From NCBI RefSeq assembly GCF_000801955.1, contig NZ_JSZO01000014.1, positions 265,211 through 329,210 of the forward strand: a DNA stretch of 64,000 nucleotides, given 5' to 3'. How positions within the stretch are numbered: the first letter of the stretch is position 1; every line of letters starts with the position of its first letter. A model generated the notes under the pieces. It did no database searches, was not told where the DNA came from, and was given only the letters and a program-made list of their open reading frames with translations. Below, in pieces: positions 9,150 to 18,323 of the stretch. This DNA is from Ralstonia sp. A12 (GTDB lineage: Bacteria > Pseudomonadota > Gammaproteobacteria > Burkholderiales > Burkholderiaceae). The position numbers were made by a program, and so were the translations under genes.

Positions 9150-10388
9150 TTATTGGAACCGTTGCAGACTGTAGGGGCCGGCGTCGATGAACGGCGCGCG
9201 TCCGGCCACCAGATCGGCGATCAGTCGGGCCGTGCCGGGGGCGCCGGTCATGCCGAGGTGGCCGTGGCCGAAGGCAAAGAAGACGTTGCGATAGCGCTCC
9301 GAGCGATCGATCACGGGCAGGCTGTCCGGCAGGGATGGCCGGTGGCCCATCCAGGCGCTGTCGTCGGCAAACGTGAGGCCGGGGAAGAGCTGCTGGCCCT
9401 GTCTCTGCAGGACGTTAGCGCGCCGGTAATCGGGCGGGGCGTCCAGCCCGCCGATTTCCACCGTGCCGGCAATGCGCAGGCCGCCTTCCATGGGCGTGGC
9501 GATGAACTTGCGTTCGCAATCCATGATCGGCCGCGAGGGCTGCACGGTGGGCGCGCGCAGCATGGTGTGATAGCCGCGTTCAGTATCGAGCGGGATGCGG
9601 ATGCCTGTGAGTGTGGCGCCCAGCCGCATCGACCATGCACCCGCACAGAGGACGAGGGTGGAGGCGGGCAGCGTGCCGCAGTCTGTATAGAGCCGCGTCG
9701 GGCCTTGCGCGTCGAATGCGAAGTCGAGCACCTTGCGCCGCAGGACCGTGCCGCCTACGGCCACGAAGTTGGCCGCCAGCGTTTTTACCAGCCGTTCCGG
9801 ATTGCACGTGAAGCCGTTGTCGGGCAGCAGTAGACCTGATTGGATGTCGGGGGCGAGCGTGGGCTCGAGTTCGCGCGTTTCGCCTGCGCTTAGCGATTGG
9901 GAGCGCACGCCCGTCGCGTCGCGAATCGACTGCGCCAGCAGATCGCCCGACGAGCGCGCCAGCGTGCGCCACACATACAGGTGGCCCGTCTGGCGGATCA
10001 GCCCGTCATATTGCGCGGCATCGAGCAGGCTGCGATAACCGGGGAAGGTCGCGCCAAAGAGATTCGCCAGCGGCTGTGCGGTGGCGCGGGCTTGCGCCTC
10101 GTTGCCGGCGCGCACCCATCGCAACAGCCAGGGCAGCGCTCGCGGCAGATAGGGCCAGCGCACCGTCAGCGGGCCCATCGGATCGGCCAGCCATTTCGGT
10201 ACCTGCATCAGCATGCCGGGCAGTGCCATCGGCACCACGGAGGCCACGCTCAGGCAGCCGGCGTTGCCAAACGAGCAGCCTTCGCCAACGCCAGCCTGAT
10301 CCAGCAGGGTGACCTGGTGTCCATCGCGTTGCAGTTGCAGTGCGCACGCGGTGCCGACAATGCCGGCACCCACCACGGTGATCTGCAC
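9150..10388 (-). CDS. FAD-dependent D-amino-acid dehydrogenase (DadA-like)
   Basis: A 412-residue DAO-fold flavoprotein that likely oxidises D-amino acids (or a related imino acid) to keto acids, passing electrons to the respiratory chain at the inner membrane. It begins with the dinucleotide-binding GAGIVG, then GCSFGNAGCLS typical of DadA, and ends with FGHGHLGMTGAP. Glycine-oxidase or hydroxyproline-dehydrogenase relatives cannot be excluded. It starts 3 bases after the ubiH stop, so it belongs to the pepP-ubiH transcript. Confidence 0.8.
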   Translation of the reverse strand: MQITVVGAGIVGTACALQLQRDGHQVTLLDQAGVGEGCSFGNAGCLSVASVVPMALPGMLMQVPKWLADPMGPLTVRWPYLPRALPWLLRWVRAGNEAQARATAQPLANLFGATFPGYRSLLDAAQYDGLIRQTGHLYVWRTLARSSGDLLAQSIRDATGVRSQSLSAGETRELEPTLAPDIQSGLLLPDNGFTCNPERLVKTLAANFVAVGGTVLRRKVLDFAFDAQGPTRLYTDCGTLPASTLVLCAGAWSMRLGATLTGIRIPLDTERGYHTMLRAPTVQPSRPIMDCERKFIATPMEGGLRIAGTVEIGGLDAPPDYRRANVLQRQGQQLFPGLTFADDSAWMGHRPSLPDSLPVIDRSERYRNVFFAFGHGHLGMTGAPGTARLIADLVAGRAPFIDAGPYSLQRFQ

Positions 10389-10391
10389 GCG

Positions 10392-11618
10392 CTAGCCCCG
10401 CTGCCCGAACATCATCTGCCGTGCCAGCCCGTGCTTGAGCGGCGGCAGGCATTCCAGCAGCGTGAGCGCCGCGCCGCGCAGGTGGCCGAACGGCCGGCCC
10501 GGGATGGCAAACGCGCGCGGCAGCAGATCGGTCAGGCCGATGGTGACAGCGCGGTCGAATGCGCGTTCGCGGGCGAAGCGTGCCAGTGCGGCGGGCGTTG
10601 CCGCATCGCGCAGCGCACGTGCCATCTCGAACGCATCGCGCAGGCCCAGGTTGAAGCCTTGGCCGGCGACGGGGTGAATGGTCTGCGCGGCGTTGCCGAT
10701 GGCAGCGACACGGCGATCCACCGGGATGCGCTGCGCATGCAGCCCGAGCGCGAAGGTGTGGCGCGGGCCGACCTGCGTGAAGTGGCCCATGCGGTCGCCA
10801 AAGGCGGTGCTCAGTTCCGTGAGGAAGGTGTCTTCCGGCAAGCCTGCGCGGCGGCGTGCCTCATCGGGTGAGCAGCACCAGACGAGCGCGTAGCCGGGGC
10901 CTTGCGCGTCGTCTTGCGGCAGCAGCGCGAGCGGGCCTTCATTGGTGAAGCGCTCCCACGCCCAGCCTTCCAGTGGCGCCGAGCAACGTACGTGCGCGAC
11001 GATGGCGGTCTGGCCGTAGTCACGGCGGCGTGCATGCGAGAGGCCACCGGCCTGCTTGCGTGCATCGTCGAACAAACCGCCTTCGGCTTGCACGACGATT
11101 TCGGTTTCGATGGCGAGCGGATGCCGACCTTCGCGTAATGCCCGCACGCGTGCCGGGGCGACGGTGCCATCGGCGCGCGGCAGTTGCTCGACGCGCTCGA
11201 CCGGCGTGTGGTCGTAACGCGTCAGGCGATTCGGGTAGCGCTGCATCTGTGCGGCGAGCGCGGTATTGAGCGCGGCGCTCAGGTCGCCGTATTGCACGAC
11301 ATGGCCGAGCGCAGGGACGTCGTAGTCTTCGCGGCGGATATGCGCTTGGCCAAAGTGGCCGCGCTGCGAGACGTGGATGTGCGTGATGGGCGTGGCGCGC
11401 GCCGGCCAGCCGCCAATTTCCTGCAGCAGCACGCGTGAGCCGTGCGACAGCGCCAGCGCGCGCGGGTCGCGTGCGGCGGCTTCCGCATCGCGCGCATCGA
11501 ACAAGGCGATGTGCCAGTCGGTATCGCGCAGCAGCCAGTTGGCCAGCGCCAACCCCACGGGCCCTGCGCCGACGATGGCGACGTCGAAGTCCGGGGCTGT
11601 GGCGATCGTGTCCGTCAT
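10392..11618 (-). CDS. ubiH: UbiH/COQ6-family ubiquinone biosynthesis hydroxylase
   Basis: FAD mono-oxygenase of ubiquinone synthesis, peripheral to the inner membrane. The 408-residue protein has N-terminal FAD-binding GAGPVGLALA, the family region VVQYGDLSAAL, and the second FAD motif IGNAAQTIHPVAGQGFNLGLRD. The neighbour pepP (stop of pepP overlapping this ATG by four bases) reproduces the E. coli pepP-ubiH order and supports UbiH over UbiF/UbiI. Many beta-proteobacterial members have broader regiospecificity, so the exact ring position is not settled. Confidence 0.88.
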   Translation of the reverse strand: MTDTIATAPDFDVAIVGAGPVGLALANWLLRDTDWHIALFDARDAEAAARDPRALALSHGSRVLLQEIGGWPARATPITHIHVSQRGHFGQAHIRREDYDVPALGHVVQYGDLSAALNTALAAQMQRYPNRLTRYDHTPVERVEQLPRADGTVAPARVRALREGRHPLAIETEIVVQAEGGLFDDARKQAGGLSHARRRDYGQTAIVAHVRCSAPLEGWAWERFTNEGPLALLPQDDAQGPGYALVWCCSPDEARRRAGLPEDTFLTELSTAFGDRMGHFTQVGPRHTFALGLHAQRIPVDRRVAAIGNAAQTIHPVAGQGFNLGLRDAFEMARALRDAATPAALARFARERAFDRAVTIGLTDLLPRAFAIPGRPFGHLRGAALTLLECLPPLKHGLARQMMFGQRG

Positions 11619-12991
11619 TGCTGGCCTCGCATCACCGCTTCGATTTCGTCAGCGGCCACCGGCACATCGCGCGTGATGATTTCGCAGCCGTTGGGCGTGA
11701 CGATGGCGTCGTCTTCGATGCGGATGCCGATGTGCCAGTACTGCTCGGGCACGCCTGCCGCGGGGCGCACGTAGATGCCCGGCTCGACGGTCAGCACCAT
11801 GCCGGCTTCGAGCGGGCGCCACGGGCGTTCGCCCTGCGCAGGCGCGGCGCCGGGCGTGCGGTATTCGCCTACGTCGTGCACATCCATGCCGAGCCAGTGC
11901 CCGGTGCGGTGCATGTAGAACTGGCGGTACTGGCCGCCGGCGAGCACGTCGTCGAGCGTGCCGACCTGGTTGGCATCGAGCAGGCCGGTGTCGAGCATGC
12001 CCTGGGCCAGCACGCGCGTGGCGGCGTCGTGCGGCACGTTGTAAGGCACGCCGGGGCGGGTCTCGGCAATGGCCGCTTCCTGCGCGGCCACCACGAGTTC
12101 GTACAGCTCGCGCTGCGGCCCGGTGAAGCGGCCGTTGACTGGGAAGGTGCGCGTGATGTCCGACGCGTAGCCGTCCAACTCGCAGCCGGCGTCGATCAGG
12201 CAGAGGTCGCCGTCGCGCAGTTCGGCGTTGCCGGCGCGGTAGTGCAGTACGCACGCGTTCGGGCCGGTGGCGACGATGGAGTTGTAGGCGACGCTCTGCG
12301 CCCCGTGGCGGCGGAATTCGTACAGCAGTTCGGCTTCGAGGTGGTATTCGCGCAGACCGGCACGCGAGGCCTGCATGGCGCGCACGTGCGCCCCGGCGGA
12401 GATGCGCCCGGCGCGGCGCATGATGTCGAGTTCGCCCGCGTCCTTGAACAGGCGCAGCTCGTCGAGGATGGCGCGCACGTCGAGCGCCTGATGCGGCGAC
12501 GACACGCCCGCGCGGCCCTGCATGCGCACGGCGTCGAGCCAGCGGCGCATGCGGCGGTCGAACGTGCCGCTCTCGGCCAGCGGATAGGCCACGGCCGCCG
12601 CGTTGGCGAGCAACCCCGGCAAGGTCGCGTCGATGTCTTCCACGGAATGTGCTTCCTCCAGGCCGAAGGCTTCCTTTGCGGCTTCGGGGCCGAAGCGGAA
12701 GCCGTCCCAGATTTCGCGCTCTTCATGCTTGGGGCGGCAGAACAGTACGCTGCGTGCGGGTTCGCCGCCGGCTGGCACTACGATCGCGAGCACCGCTTCG
12801 GGTTCGGTAAAGCCCGTCAGGTAATAGAAATAGCTGTCGTGCCGGTAGGGGTAATCGCTGTCGCGGTTGCGCATGGCTTCCGGCGCGGTCGGCACGATGG
12901 CCACACCGCCACCTGCCGCGCGCAGCCACTGCGCGACGCGCTCGCGGCGCTGGCGATAGGTCTGGAGGAAGGCGAGTTCAGTGGCGGACAT
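11615..12991 (-). CDS. pepP: Xaa-Pro aminopeptidase P
   Basis: Manganese pitta-bread metallopeptidase that removes an N-terminal residue preceding proline, cytoplasmic. The 458-residue product has the N-terminal AMP_N domain (RNRDSDYPYRHDSYFYYLTGF) and the catalytic domain with metal ligands in DAGCELDGYASDITRTFPVNG, HRTGHWLGMDVHD and VEPGIY. ATG 12991 is used because MSATELAFLQTYRQRR is the family-like start; the open frame upstream to 13189 has no domain. The stop overlaps ubiH (ATGA). Confidence 0.94.
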   Translation of the reverse strand: MSATELAFLQTYRQRRERVAQWLRAAGGGVAIVPTAPEAMRNRDSDYPYRHDSYFYYLTGFTEPEAVLAIVVPAGGEPARSVLFCRPKHEEREIWDGFRFGPEAAKEAFGLEEAHSVEDIDATLPGLLANAAAVAYPLAESGTFDRRMRRWLDAVRMQGRAGVSSPHQALDVRAILDELRLFKDAGELDIMRRAGRISAGAHVRAMQASRAGLREYHLEAELLYEFRRHGAQSVAYNSIVATGPNACVLHYRAGNAELRDGDLCLIDAGCELDGYASDITRTFPVNGRFTGPQRELYELVVAAQEAAIAETRPGVPYNVPHDAATRVLAQGMLDTGLLDANQVGTLDDVLAGGQYRQFYMHRTGHWLGMDVHDVGEYRTPGAAPAQGERPWRPLEAGMVLTVEPGIYVRPAAGVPEQYWHIGIRIEDDAIVTPNGCEIITRDVPVAADEIEAVMRGQQ

Positions 12992-13221
12992 GGCGTGGAT
13001 TCCGGGCGGCAGATAGATGCGCCGATTGTAACGCCGCCCCATTCGCGGCACTTTGCGCGGGGTGGGGGTCACACCCAAAAGGAGACTTGTGGCGTGGGTG
13101 TCGTCTCTCCTAAAGTCTCGGGCGGACTTGGTCGATAAATCCGGATTGTCACGAATCCCTCGTTTGCGACGCACGCCCGCGTGTGGCACGCCGCATTGGA
13201 TCGGCCTGTCCTGGAGAACCG

Positions 13222-15291
13222 ATGCTTGCCAGCAGCTACAACCCCCTTCTTGTCCTTCTTTCCCTCTTTGTGGCCATCCTGGCGTCGTATACGGCGCTGG
13301 ATATGGCGGGCCGGGTCGTCACTGCGCAGGGCCGCGCCGCGTTCTGGTGGCTGATCGGCGGCGCATCCGCCATGGGGCTGGGCATCTGGTCGATGCACTT
13401 TGTCGGCATGCTGGCCTTCAGCCTGCCGATTCCGCTTGGCTATGACGTATCCATCACACTTGGCTCGCTCGCCATTGCCATTGCTTCATCGGCATTTGCA
13501 CTGTGGCTGGTGAGCCGGCGCGAACTGCCATGGCTGCGGCTGGTGGGTGGCGCGCTGCTGATGGGCTCGGGCGTGGCCGGCATGCACTACGCCGGCATGG
13601 CCGCGCTGCGCATGACGCCGGGCATTCAGTACGACCCCGCGATCTTCGCGCTGTCGGTGGGGGTGGCGGTGCTGGCTTCGGGCGTGGCGCTGTGGATTGC
13701 CTTCCGGCTGCGGCAACAGTCGCAGCGCGTGCGTGCGCTGCGGGCCGGATCGGCCGTGGTGATGGGCGTGGCGATTGTCGGCATGCATTACACGGGCATG
13801 GCTGCTGCTGCATTCCCGTTCGGCAGTGTGTGCGGCGCGGCGCATACCGGCGCGAGTGCGGAATGGCTGGCGCTGGTCATCATCATCGTCACGCTGGCGG
13901 TGCTGGCGATTGCGCTCATCATCTCCGTGCTCGACCTGCGCATGGAGGCGCGCACCGCTGTGCTGGCGCACTCGCTGGCGGAAGCCAACCAGGAGCTGGC
14001 TTACCTGGCGCTGCACGACAACCTGACCAAGCTGTCCAATCGCCTGCTGTTGGAAGACCGCCTGAACCAGGCGATCCGCACGGCCGACCGCGAGAAGCGC
14101 CACTTCGCGCTGATGTTCATGGACCTGGATGGCTTCAAGGCGATCAACGACGTCTACGGCCACCATGTGGGCGACCTGCTGTTGATTGACGTGGCGCAAC
14201 GCATCGTCGCGCGCGTGCGGCAGCAAGACACGGTGGCCCGCGTAGGCGGCGACGAATTTGTCGTGCTCGCCTACGTGGACGATCCGCAAGACGCCGGTAC
14301 GCTGGCCGATGCGCTGCTGGAGGTGGTGCGCGAGCCGTTCATGGCGGGTGGGCACGAACTGCGTGTGTCGACCAGCATCGGCATCTCCATGTACCCCGGC
14401 GACGGCGGCAACCAGCACGACCTGCTCACCAATGCCGATGCGGCCATGTACCACGCCAAGGGCCTGGGCCGGAACGCCTACTGCTTCTTCGAGCCGTCGA
14501 TGAACGCCAACGTGCACAAGCAATTGCAGCTTGTGCAGGACCTGCGCCTGGCGATCGATCGGAATGAACTCGTGCTGCACTATCAGCCGAAGTTTCACGC
14601 GCCCAATGGCCCGATCCTCGGCGTAGAGGCGCTCGTGCGCTGGCAGCATCCGGTGCGCGGGCTGGTCTCGGCGGACGAGTTCATCCCGCTGGCCGAGAAG
14701 ACCGGCCTGATTGTGCCGCTGGGTGCGTGGGTGCTGAACGAAGCCTGCCGCCAGATGGCGCAGTGGCACAGCGAGGGGCACACCACGTGGAGCGTCGCCG
14801 TGAATCTGTCCGCGCTGCAGTTTGCCCACGCGGCGCTCATCGACACGGTGCGTGACGCGCTGGCGCGCCATGCGCTCGACGCACATTGCCTGATGCTGGA
14901 GATTACCGAGTCGACCGCCATGCGCGATGCCGATGCCAGCCTGCACATCCTGCAGCAGCTCGACGCCATGGGCGTGCGCATCTCCATCGACGATTTCGGT
15001 ACCGGCTATTCCAGTCTGCTGTATCTCAAGCGCCTGCCAGCCAGCGAGCTGAAGATCGACCGCGGCTTCGTGCGCGACCTGGCGCATGACACCGAGGATG
15101 CGGCCATCGTCTCGGCCATCGTGGCGCTGGGCCAGACGCTGAACCTGCGCATCGTTGCCGAGGGCGTGGAGACGGCCGAGCAGCAGGCGTTCCTCACCCG
15201 GCTCGGGTGCGATTCACTGCAGGGCTACCTGCTGGGCCGTCCGATGACGGCTGAACTGTTGAGCGCCACAACGACGTCGCCGTTGCCCTGA
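13222..15291 (+). CDS. MHYT-GGDEF-EAL membrane c-di-GMP enzyme
   Basis: A 689-residue inner-membrane signalling protein. Residues about 5-235 hold seven hydrophobic segments with three MHYT-type motifs (MHF 58-60, MHY 121-123, MHY 188-190), thought to bind copper and sense a diatomic gas. A GGDEF cyclase domain follows (intact GGDEF at 342-346, with the RxxD inhibitory site RQQD five residues before it), then an EAL phosphodiesterase domain (EAL at 469-471; LEITES, DDFGTGYSS, AEGVET kept). Both active sites look complete, so either activity is possible. ATG 13222 follows GGAG; the frame opens earlier but without a ribosome site. Convergent with murU. Confidence 0.93.
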   Translation: MLASSYNPLLVLLSLFVAILASYTALDMAGRVVTAQGRAAFWWLIGGASAMGLGIWSMHFVGMLAFSLPIPLGYDVSITLGSLAIAIASSAFALWLVSRRELPWLRLVGGALLMGSGVAGMHYAGMAALRMTPGIQYDPAIFALSVGVAVLASGVALWIAFRLRQQSQRVRALRAGSAVVMGVAIVGMHYTGMAAAAFPFGSVCGAAHTGASAEWLALVIIIVTLAVLAIALIISVLDLRMEARTAVLAHSLAEANQELAYLALHDNLTKLSNRLLLEDRLNQAIRTADREKRHFALMFMDLDGFKAINDVYGHHVGDLLLIDVAQRIVARVRQQDTVARVGGDEFVVLAYVDDPQDAGTLADALLEVVREPFMAGGHELRVSTSIGISMYPGDGGNQHDLLTNADAAMYHAKGLGRNAYCFFEPSMNANVHKQLQLVQDLRLAIDRNELVLHYQPKFHAPNGPILGVEALVRWQHPVRGLVSADEFIPLAEKTGLIVPLGAWVLNEACRQMAQWHSEGHTTWSVAVNLSALQFAHAALIDTVRDALARHALDAHCLMLEITESTAMRDADASLHILQQLDAMGVRISIDDFGTGYSSLLYLKRLPASELKIDRGFVRDLAHDTEDAAIVSAIVALGQTLNLRIVAEGVETAEQQAFLTRLGCDSLQGYLLGRPMTAELLSATTTSPLP

Positions 15292-15292
15292 C

Positions 15293-15991
15293 TCAGGCCG
15301 GCTGCGACCCCAGCTCGGCATCCAATGCGGCCAGCTGGGCCGGGGTACCGACGTTTTCCCAGCGGCCATCGAACCGCTCGCCGGTAGCGCGGCGCTCGGC
15401 GATGGCCTGGTGATACAGCGGCGTCATCGCCAGGCGCGTGCCGGGCGCGATGCCGGCAAACAGGCGCGTGTCGTACAGGCCGATGTTGCCGAACGTGAGA
15501 CGTTGCGCGCCGTCGGCATGGAGGGCGCCGTCGTCGGTCAGGGCAAAGTCGCCGCGAGCGTGATAGGGTGGGTTGGGCACCATCACGAGGTGCATGCCCG
15601 GCGCGGATTGCGCAGCCATGGCGGGCGCGCGGTCACGCAGCGTGGCGTAGTCGTAATCGCAGAACACATCACCGCTGATGGCGATGAACACGCTGTGGCC
15701 GTCACCGGCGTGCAGCAGCGGCATGGCCTGCGCGACACCACCAGCGGTCTCCAGCGCTTCACCTTCCGGCGAATAGGCAAGGCGTACGCCCCAGGCGCTG
15801 CCGTCGCCGAGCGTGGCTTCAATCTGCGCGCCCAGCCATGCATGGTTGATGACGATGTCGCGCACACCGGCCGTGGCAAGGCGTTCGATTTGCCAGACGA
15901 TCAGCGGTTTGCCGCCTACCTTCAGCAGAGGTTTGGGCGTGTGGTCGGTCAGCGGGCGCATGCGGTCCCCGCGGCCCGCCGCAAAAATCAT
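15293..15991 (-). CDS. murU: N-acetylmuramate alpha-1-phosphate uridylyltransferase
   Basis: A 232-residue nucleotidyltransferase that starts MIFAAGRGDRMRPLTDHTPKPLL, the NTP-binding G-x-G-x-R and the PKPLL substrate loop. In the Pseudomonas recycling pathway MurU makes UDP-MurNAc from MurNAc-1-phosphate produced by AmgK plus a phosphatase, bypassing MurA. The identification rests on size, sequence class and the presence of amgK in the same operon. Generic mannose- or glucose-1-phosphate transferases are the alternative. The open frame upstream overlaps azlD and is not used; ATG 15991 lies 17 bases after the azlD stop. Confidence 0.82.
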   Translation of the reverse strand: MIFAAGRGDRMRPLTDHTPKPLLKVGGKPLIVWQIERLATAGVRDIVINHAWLGAQIEATLGDGSAWGVRLAYSPEGEALETAGGVAQAMPLLHAGDGHSVFIAISGDVFCDYDYATLRDRAPAMAAQSAPGMHLVMVPNPPYHARGDFALTDDGALHADGAQRLTFGNIGLYDTRLFAGIAPGTRLAMTPLYHQAIAERRATGERFDGRWENVGTPAQLAALDAELGSQPA

Positions 15992-16008
15992 GGCGCGCGT
16001 CGTGGAAC

Positions 16009-16332
16009 TCAAGCCATCACCTTCATGAGAATCAGCAGGACAGCCATGCCGCCGACGATGGTCCACATCGCGCTCTTGGTCACGCGGGCGATGACGATCG
16101 CGACGATGCCGGCAAGCAGGCGCGGGTTGTCGATGGATGCCAGCGCACCGTCGTGCATCAGCAAATCCGGCGCGATCAGCGCCGTCAGCATGGCGGCCGG
16201 CACGTAGGGCAGGGCGCTGCGGAACCACAGCGGCAGGTTCATGCGCCCTTCCAGCGCGATGAACGACAGGCGGATCAGGTAGGTGGCCGCACCGGAAATC
16301 AGCAACACGCCGAAGAGGATCAAGGCTTTCAT
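16009..16332 (-). CDS. azlD: AzlD family small subunit of amino-acid exporter
   Basis: A 107-residue protein with three to four transmembrane helices and the family features GAATYLIRLSF near the start and ALPYVPAAMLTALI. AzlD partners AzlC to export branched-chain amino acids or analogues from the cytoplasm. Its ATG overlaps the azlC stop (ATGA at 16329-16332), so the two are translationally coupled. Confidence 0.9.
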   Translation of the reverse strand: MKALILFGVLLISGAATYLIRLSFIALEGRMNLPLWFRSALPYVPAAMLTALIAPDLLMHDGALASIDNPRLLAGIVAIVIARVTKSAMWTIVGGMAVLLILMKVMA

Positions 16333-17069
16333 GCGGTGGCCCCCTTATCGGACGGCCGAGCAAGCAACCGCTCGACAATCGCACCAATGGCGATACCGAC
16401 GCACGCCGCGCTCATCAGCCCCAGCTTGTGCGGCCAGCCCGTCCATGCGACAGCCAGTGCCGCGCCGCAGAGCGCCGCGGCCAGTTGCGCACGCGTACGC
16501 AGCGACGGCACCACGATGGCGATGAACGTGAGCGGCAGGAAGAAATCGAGCGGCCAGGTGGTTGGCACCTGCGCGCCCAGCACCACGCCGACGATGGTCG
16601 ACGTTTGCCAGCTTGTCCACAGCGCCACACCGGCGCCGAGGAAGTACCAATGGCGGTAGGTCGTCTCTTCAGTGCCCGGCCGTGCGTTGACGACGCGGCG
16701 GTTCATCGCAGCGAACGCTTCGTCCGTCAGCAGATAGGCGATCAGCCATTTCCAGCGGCGCGGCAGATGTGCGAGCGCCGGGGCGATGCTGGCCGAGTAC
16801 AGCGCGTGGCGCAGGTTGACCATCGACACCGTTGCCGCAATCACCAGCGCGGGCGCGCCGCCGGCCCATAGCTGCACCAGGATCATCTGCGAGGCGCCGC
16901 CGAAGACGATGGCGCTCATCGCCACCGCCAGCCAGGCAGGCATGCCGGCGTTGGTGGCCAGCACGCCGTAGATCAGGCCGAACGGCACCACGCCCAGCAG
17001 CATGGGCGCAAGCGCCAGGGCGCCAGCGCGGAATTCGGCAGCGCGACCGGGGTGGCCAATTGGGGTCAT
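16329..17069 (-). CDS. azlC: AzlC family branched-chain amino-acid permease
   Basis: Large subunit of the AzlCD exporter, 246 residues. The family signature is seen in LGVVPFGLIYGVLA, FGGASQMILVQLWAGGAP and MVNLRHALYSASIAP; about seven hydrophobic segments follow one another. ATG 17069 is chosen because the upstream open frame overlaps amgK. The start lies 5 bases after the amgK stop, so it shares the amgK transcript although the functions look unrelated. Substrate (leucine analogues, or possibly amino acids from wall recycling) is not determined. Confidence 0.9.
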   Translation of the reverse strand: MTPIGHPGRAAEFRAGALALAPMLLGVVPFGLIYGVLATNAGMPAWLAVAMSAIVFGGASQMILVQLWAGGAPALVIAATVSMVNLRHALYSASIAPALAHLPRRWKWLIAYLLTDEAFAAMNRRVVNARPGTEETTYRHWYFLGAGVALWTSWQTSTIVGVVLGAQVPTTWPLDFFLPLTFIAIVVPSLRTRAQLAAALCGAALAVAWTGWPHKLGLMSAACVGIAIGAIVERLLARPSDKGATA

Positions 17070-17074
17070 GGGAA

Positions 17075-18148
17075 TCAGAACGTGTAGCCGATCTGCTGGG
17101 CGCGATCTTCGAGCTGATCGAGCAAGCGGGCGAGCGGCGCCAGTGCGTTGTAACGGCTGCACACGCGGCGCAGGTAGGCGATGAAGCGCGGTGTGTCTTC
17201 CACGTAGCCGGTCTTGCCGTCGCGGTAGCGCAGGCGCGCGAAGATGCCGGCCACCTTCAGGTGACGCTGCGCGCCCATCCATTCCAGCGCGCGGTAGAAC
17301 TCGCCAAAATCTTCGTCCACCGGCAGCTTGGCGCTGCGGGCGGCTTCCCAGTAGCGCACAGCCCAGTCGAGCTCCTGCTCTTCGTCCCACGACAGGAACG
17401 CGTCGCGCAGCAGCGAGGCGGCGTCGTAGGTGATCGGGCCGTAGACGGCGTCCTGGAAGTCCAGCACGCCCGGCCGCGACGGATCGGCCACGTTGATCAT
17501 CAGGTTGCGCGGCATGTAGTCACGATGCACGTACACGCGCGGCTGGGCCAGGGCGCTATCGACCAGCAGCTTGAACACCTTGTCGAGCGATTCGCGCTGG
17601 GCGGCGTCGAGCGGGCGCTGCAGGTGGCGGTCGACATACCAGTCGGGAAACAGCGACAGTTCGCGGCGCAGCAGCGCTTCGTCGTACGGCGGTAGCTCGC
17701 CTTCGCGCGAGGCCGATTGCCAGCGCACTAGTGTATGGATGGCCGGGCGGAAGAGCGTGTTGGCGTAGGCGAGGTCGAAATCGCGTTCGCGCAGCGATTG
17801 CAGATACGTTTGCGGGCCCAGGTCGGTCAGCAGCAGAAAGCCTTGCGCGAGGTCTTGCTCCAGCACCTGCGGCGCGTGCACACCGGCACCGTTCAGCAGG
17901 CCAGCCACGTGGACGAACGGGCGGCAGTCTTCCTGCGGCGGCGGGGCGTCCATGAGGATGAGCGTGCTGGATTGGCCACCAGTGGCGCCATCTATGCGGA
18001 AGTAACGACGGAAGCTGGCATCGGCCGAGGCGGGGCGCAGCGTGCCGATGCGCAGTTCATGGGCGGCGGGCAAAGTGCTGAGCCAGTCGCGCAGTTGGTC
18101 GAGACGCGCGTCGGTTGCGCCGGTAGCGGCGCCAGGGGTCGAAGCCAT
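17075..18148 (-). CDS. amgK: N-acetylmuramate/N-acetylglucosamine anomeric kinase
   Basis: Aminoglycoside-phosphotransferase-fold kinase, 357 residues, that phosphorylates MurNAc at C1 in peptidoglycan recycling. The catalytic loop is VHRDYMPRNLM (H-x-D-x4-N), and the metal-binding segment is GVLDFQDAVYGP. ADASFRRYFR near the N-terminus is typical of AmgK. Divergent lptD lies 175 bases away, the arrangement seen for amgK-murU next to lptD in Pseudomonas. ATG 18148 is used; the frame continues upstream to 18607 but overlaps the lptD coding region. Confidence 0.87.
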   Translation of the reverse strand: MASTPGAATGATDARLDQLRDWLSTLPAAHELRIGTLRPASADASFRRYFRIDGATGGQSSTLILMDAPPPQEDCRPFVHVAGLLNGAGVHAPQVLEQDLAQGFLLLTDLGPQTYLQSLRERDFDLAYANTLFRPAIHTLVRWQSASREGELPPYDEALLRRELSLFPDWYVDRHLQRPLDAAQRESLDKVFKLLVDSALAQPRVYVHRDYMPRNLMINVADPSRPGVLDFQDAVYGPITYDAASLLRDAFLSWDEEQELDWAVRYWEAARSAKLPVDEDFGEFYRALEWMGAQRHLKVAGIFARLRYRDGKTGYVEDTPRFIAYLRRVCSRYNALAPLARLLDQLEDRAQQIGYTF

Positions 18149-18187
18149 GCTGAGGGAACGCTGGAATGAGGCAGGAAGGAAGCCCCG

Positions 18188-18193
18188 TATAAT
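18188..18193 (+). promoter_or_regulatory. Candidate -10 box in the amgK/lptD divergent region
   Basis: A perfect TATAAT lies about 130 bases before the lptD ATG, in the 175-base gap between the divergent genes. No good -35 element is seen at 16-18 bases upstream, and the reverse strand reads TATTAT at nearly the same place, so it could serve either direction. Weak support. Confidence 0.3.
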
Positions 18194-18323
18194 ACCCGAC
18201 CGAGTTTCGCCGCGAGCGAGCGCTGGCCCTGTCTGGCCGGCCCGGCGCGGCAAAACACCGACCGATGACGTGCCAGCGCGCCCGGGGCCCATTCGCCCGG
18301 CGCGTGCCCAGTTTCCGACTTGC

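Noticed and set aside
13486..15087. A 533-residue minus-strand open frame
   Set aside because: Antisense shadow of the GGDEF-EAL gene.
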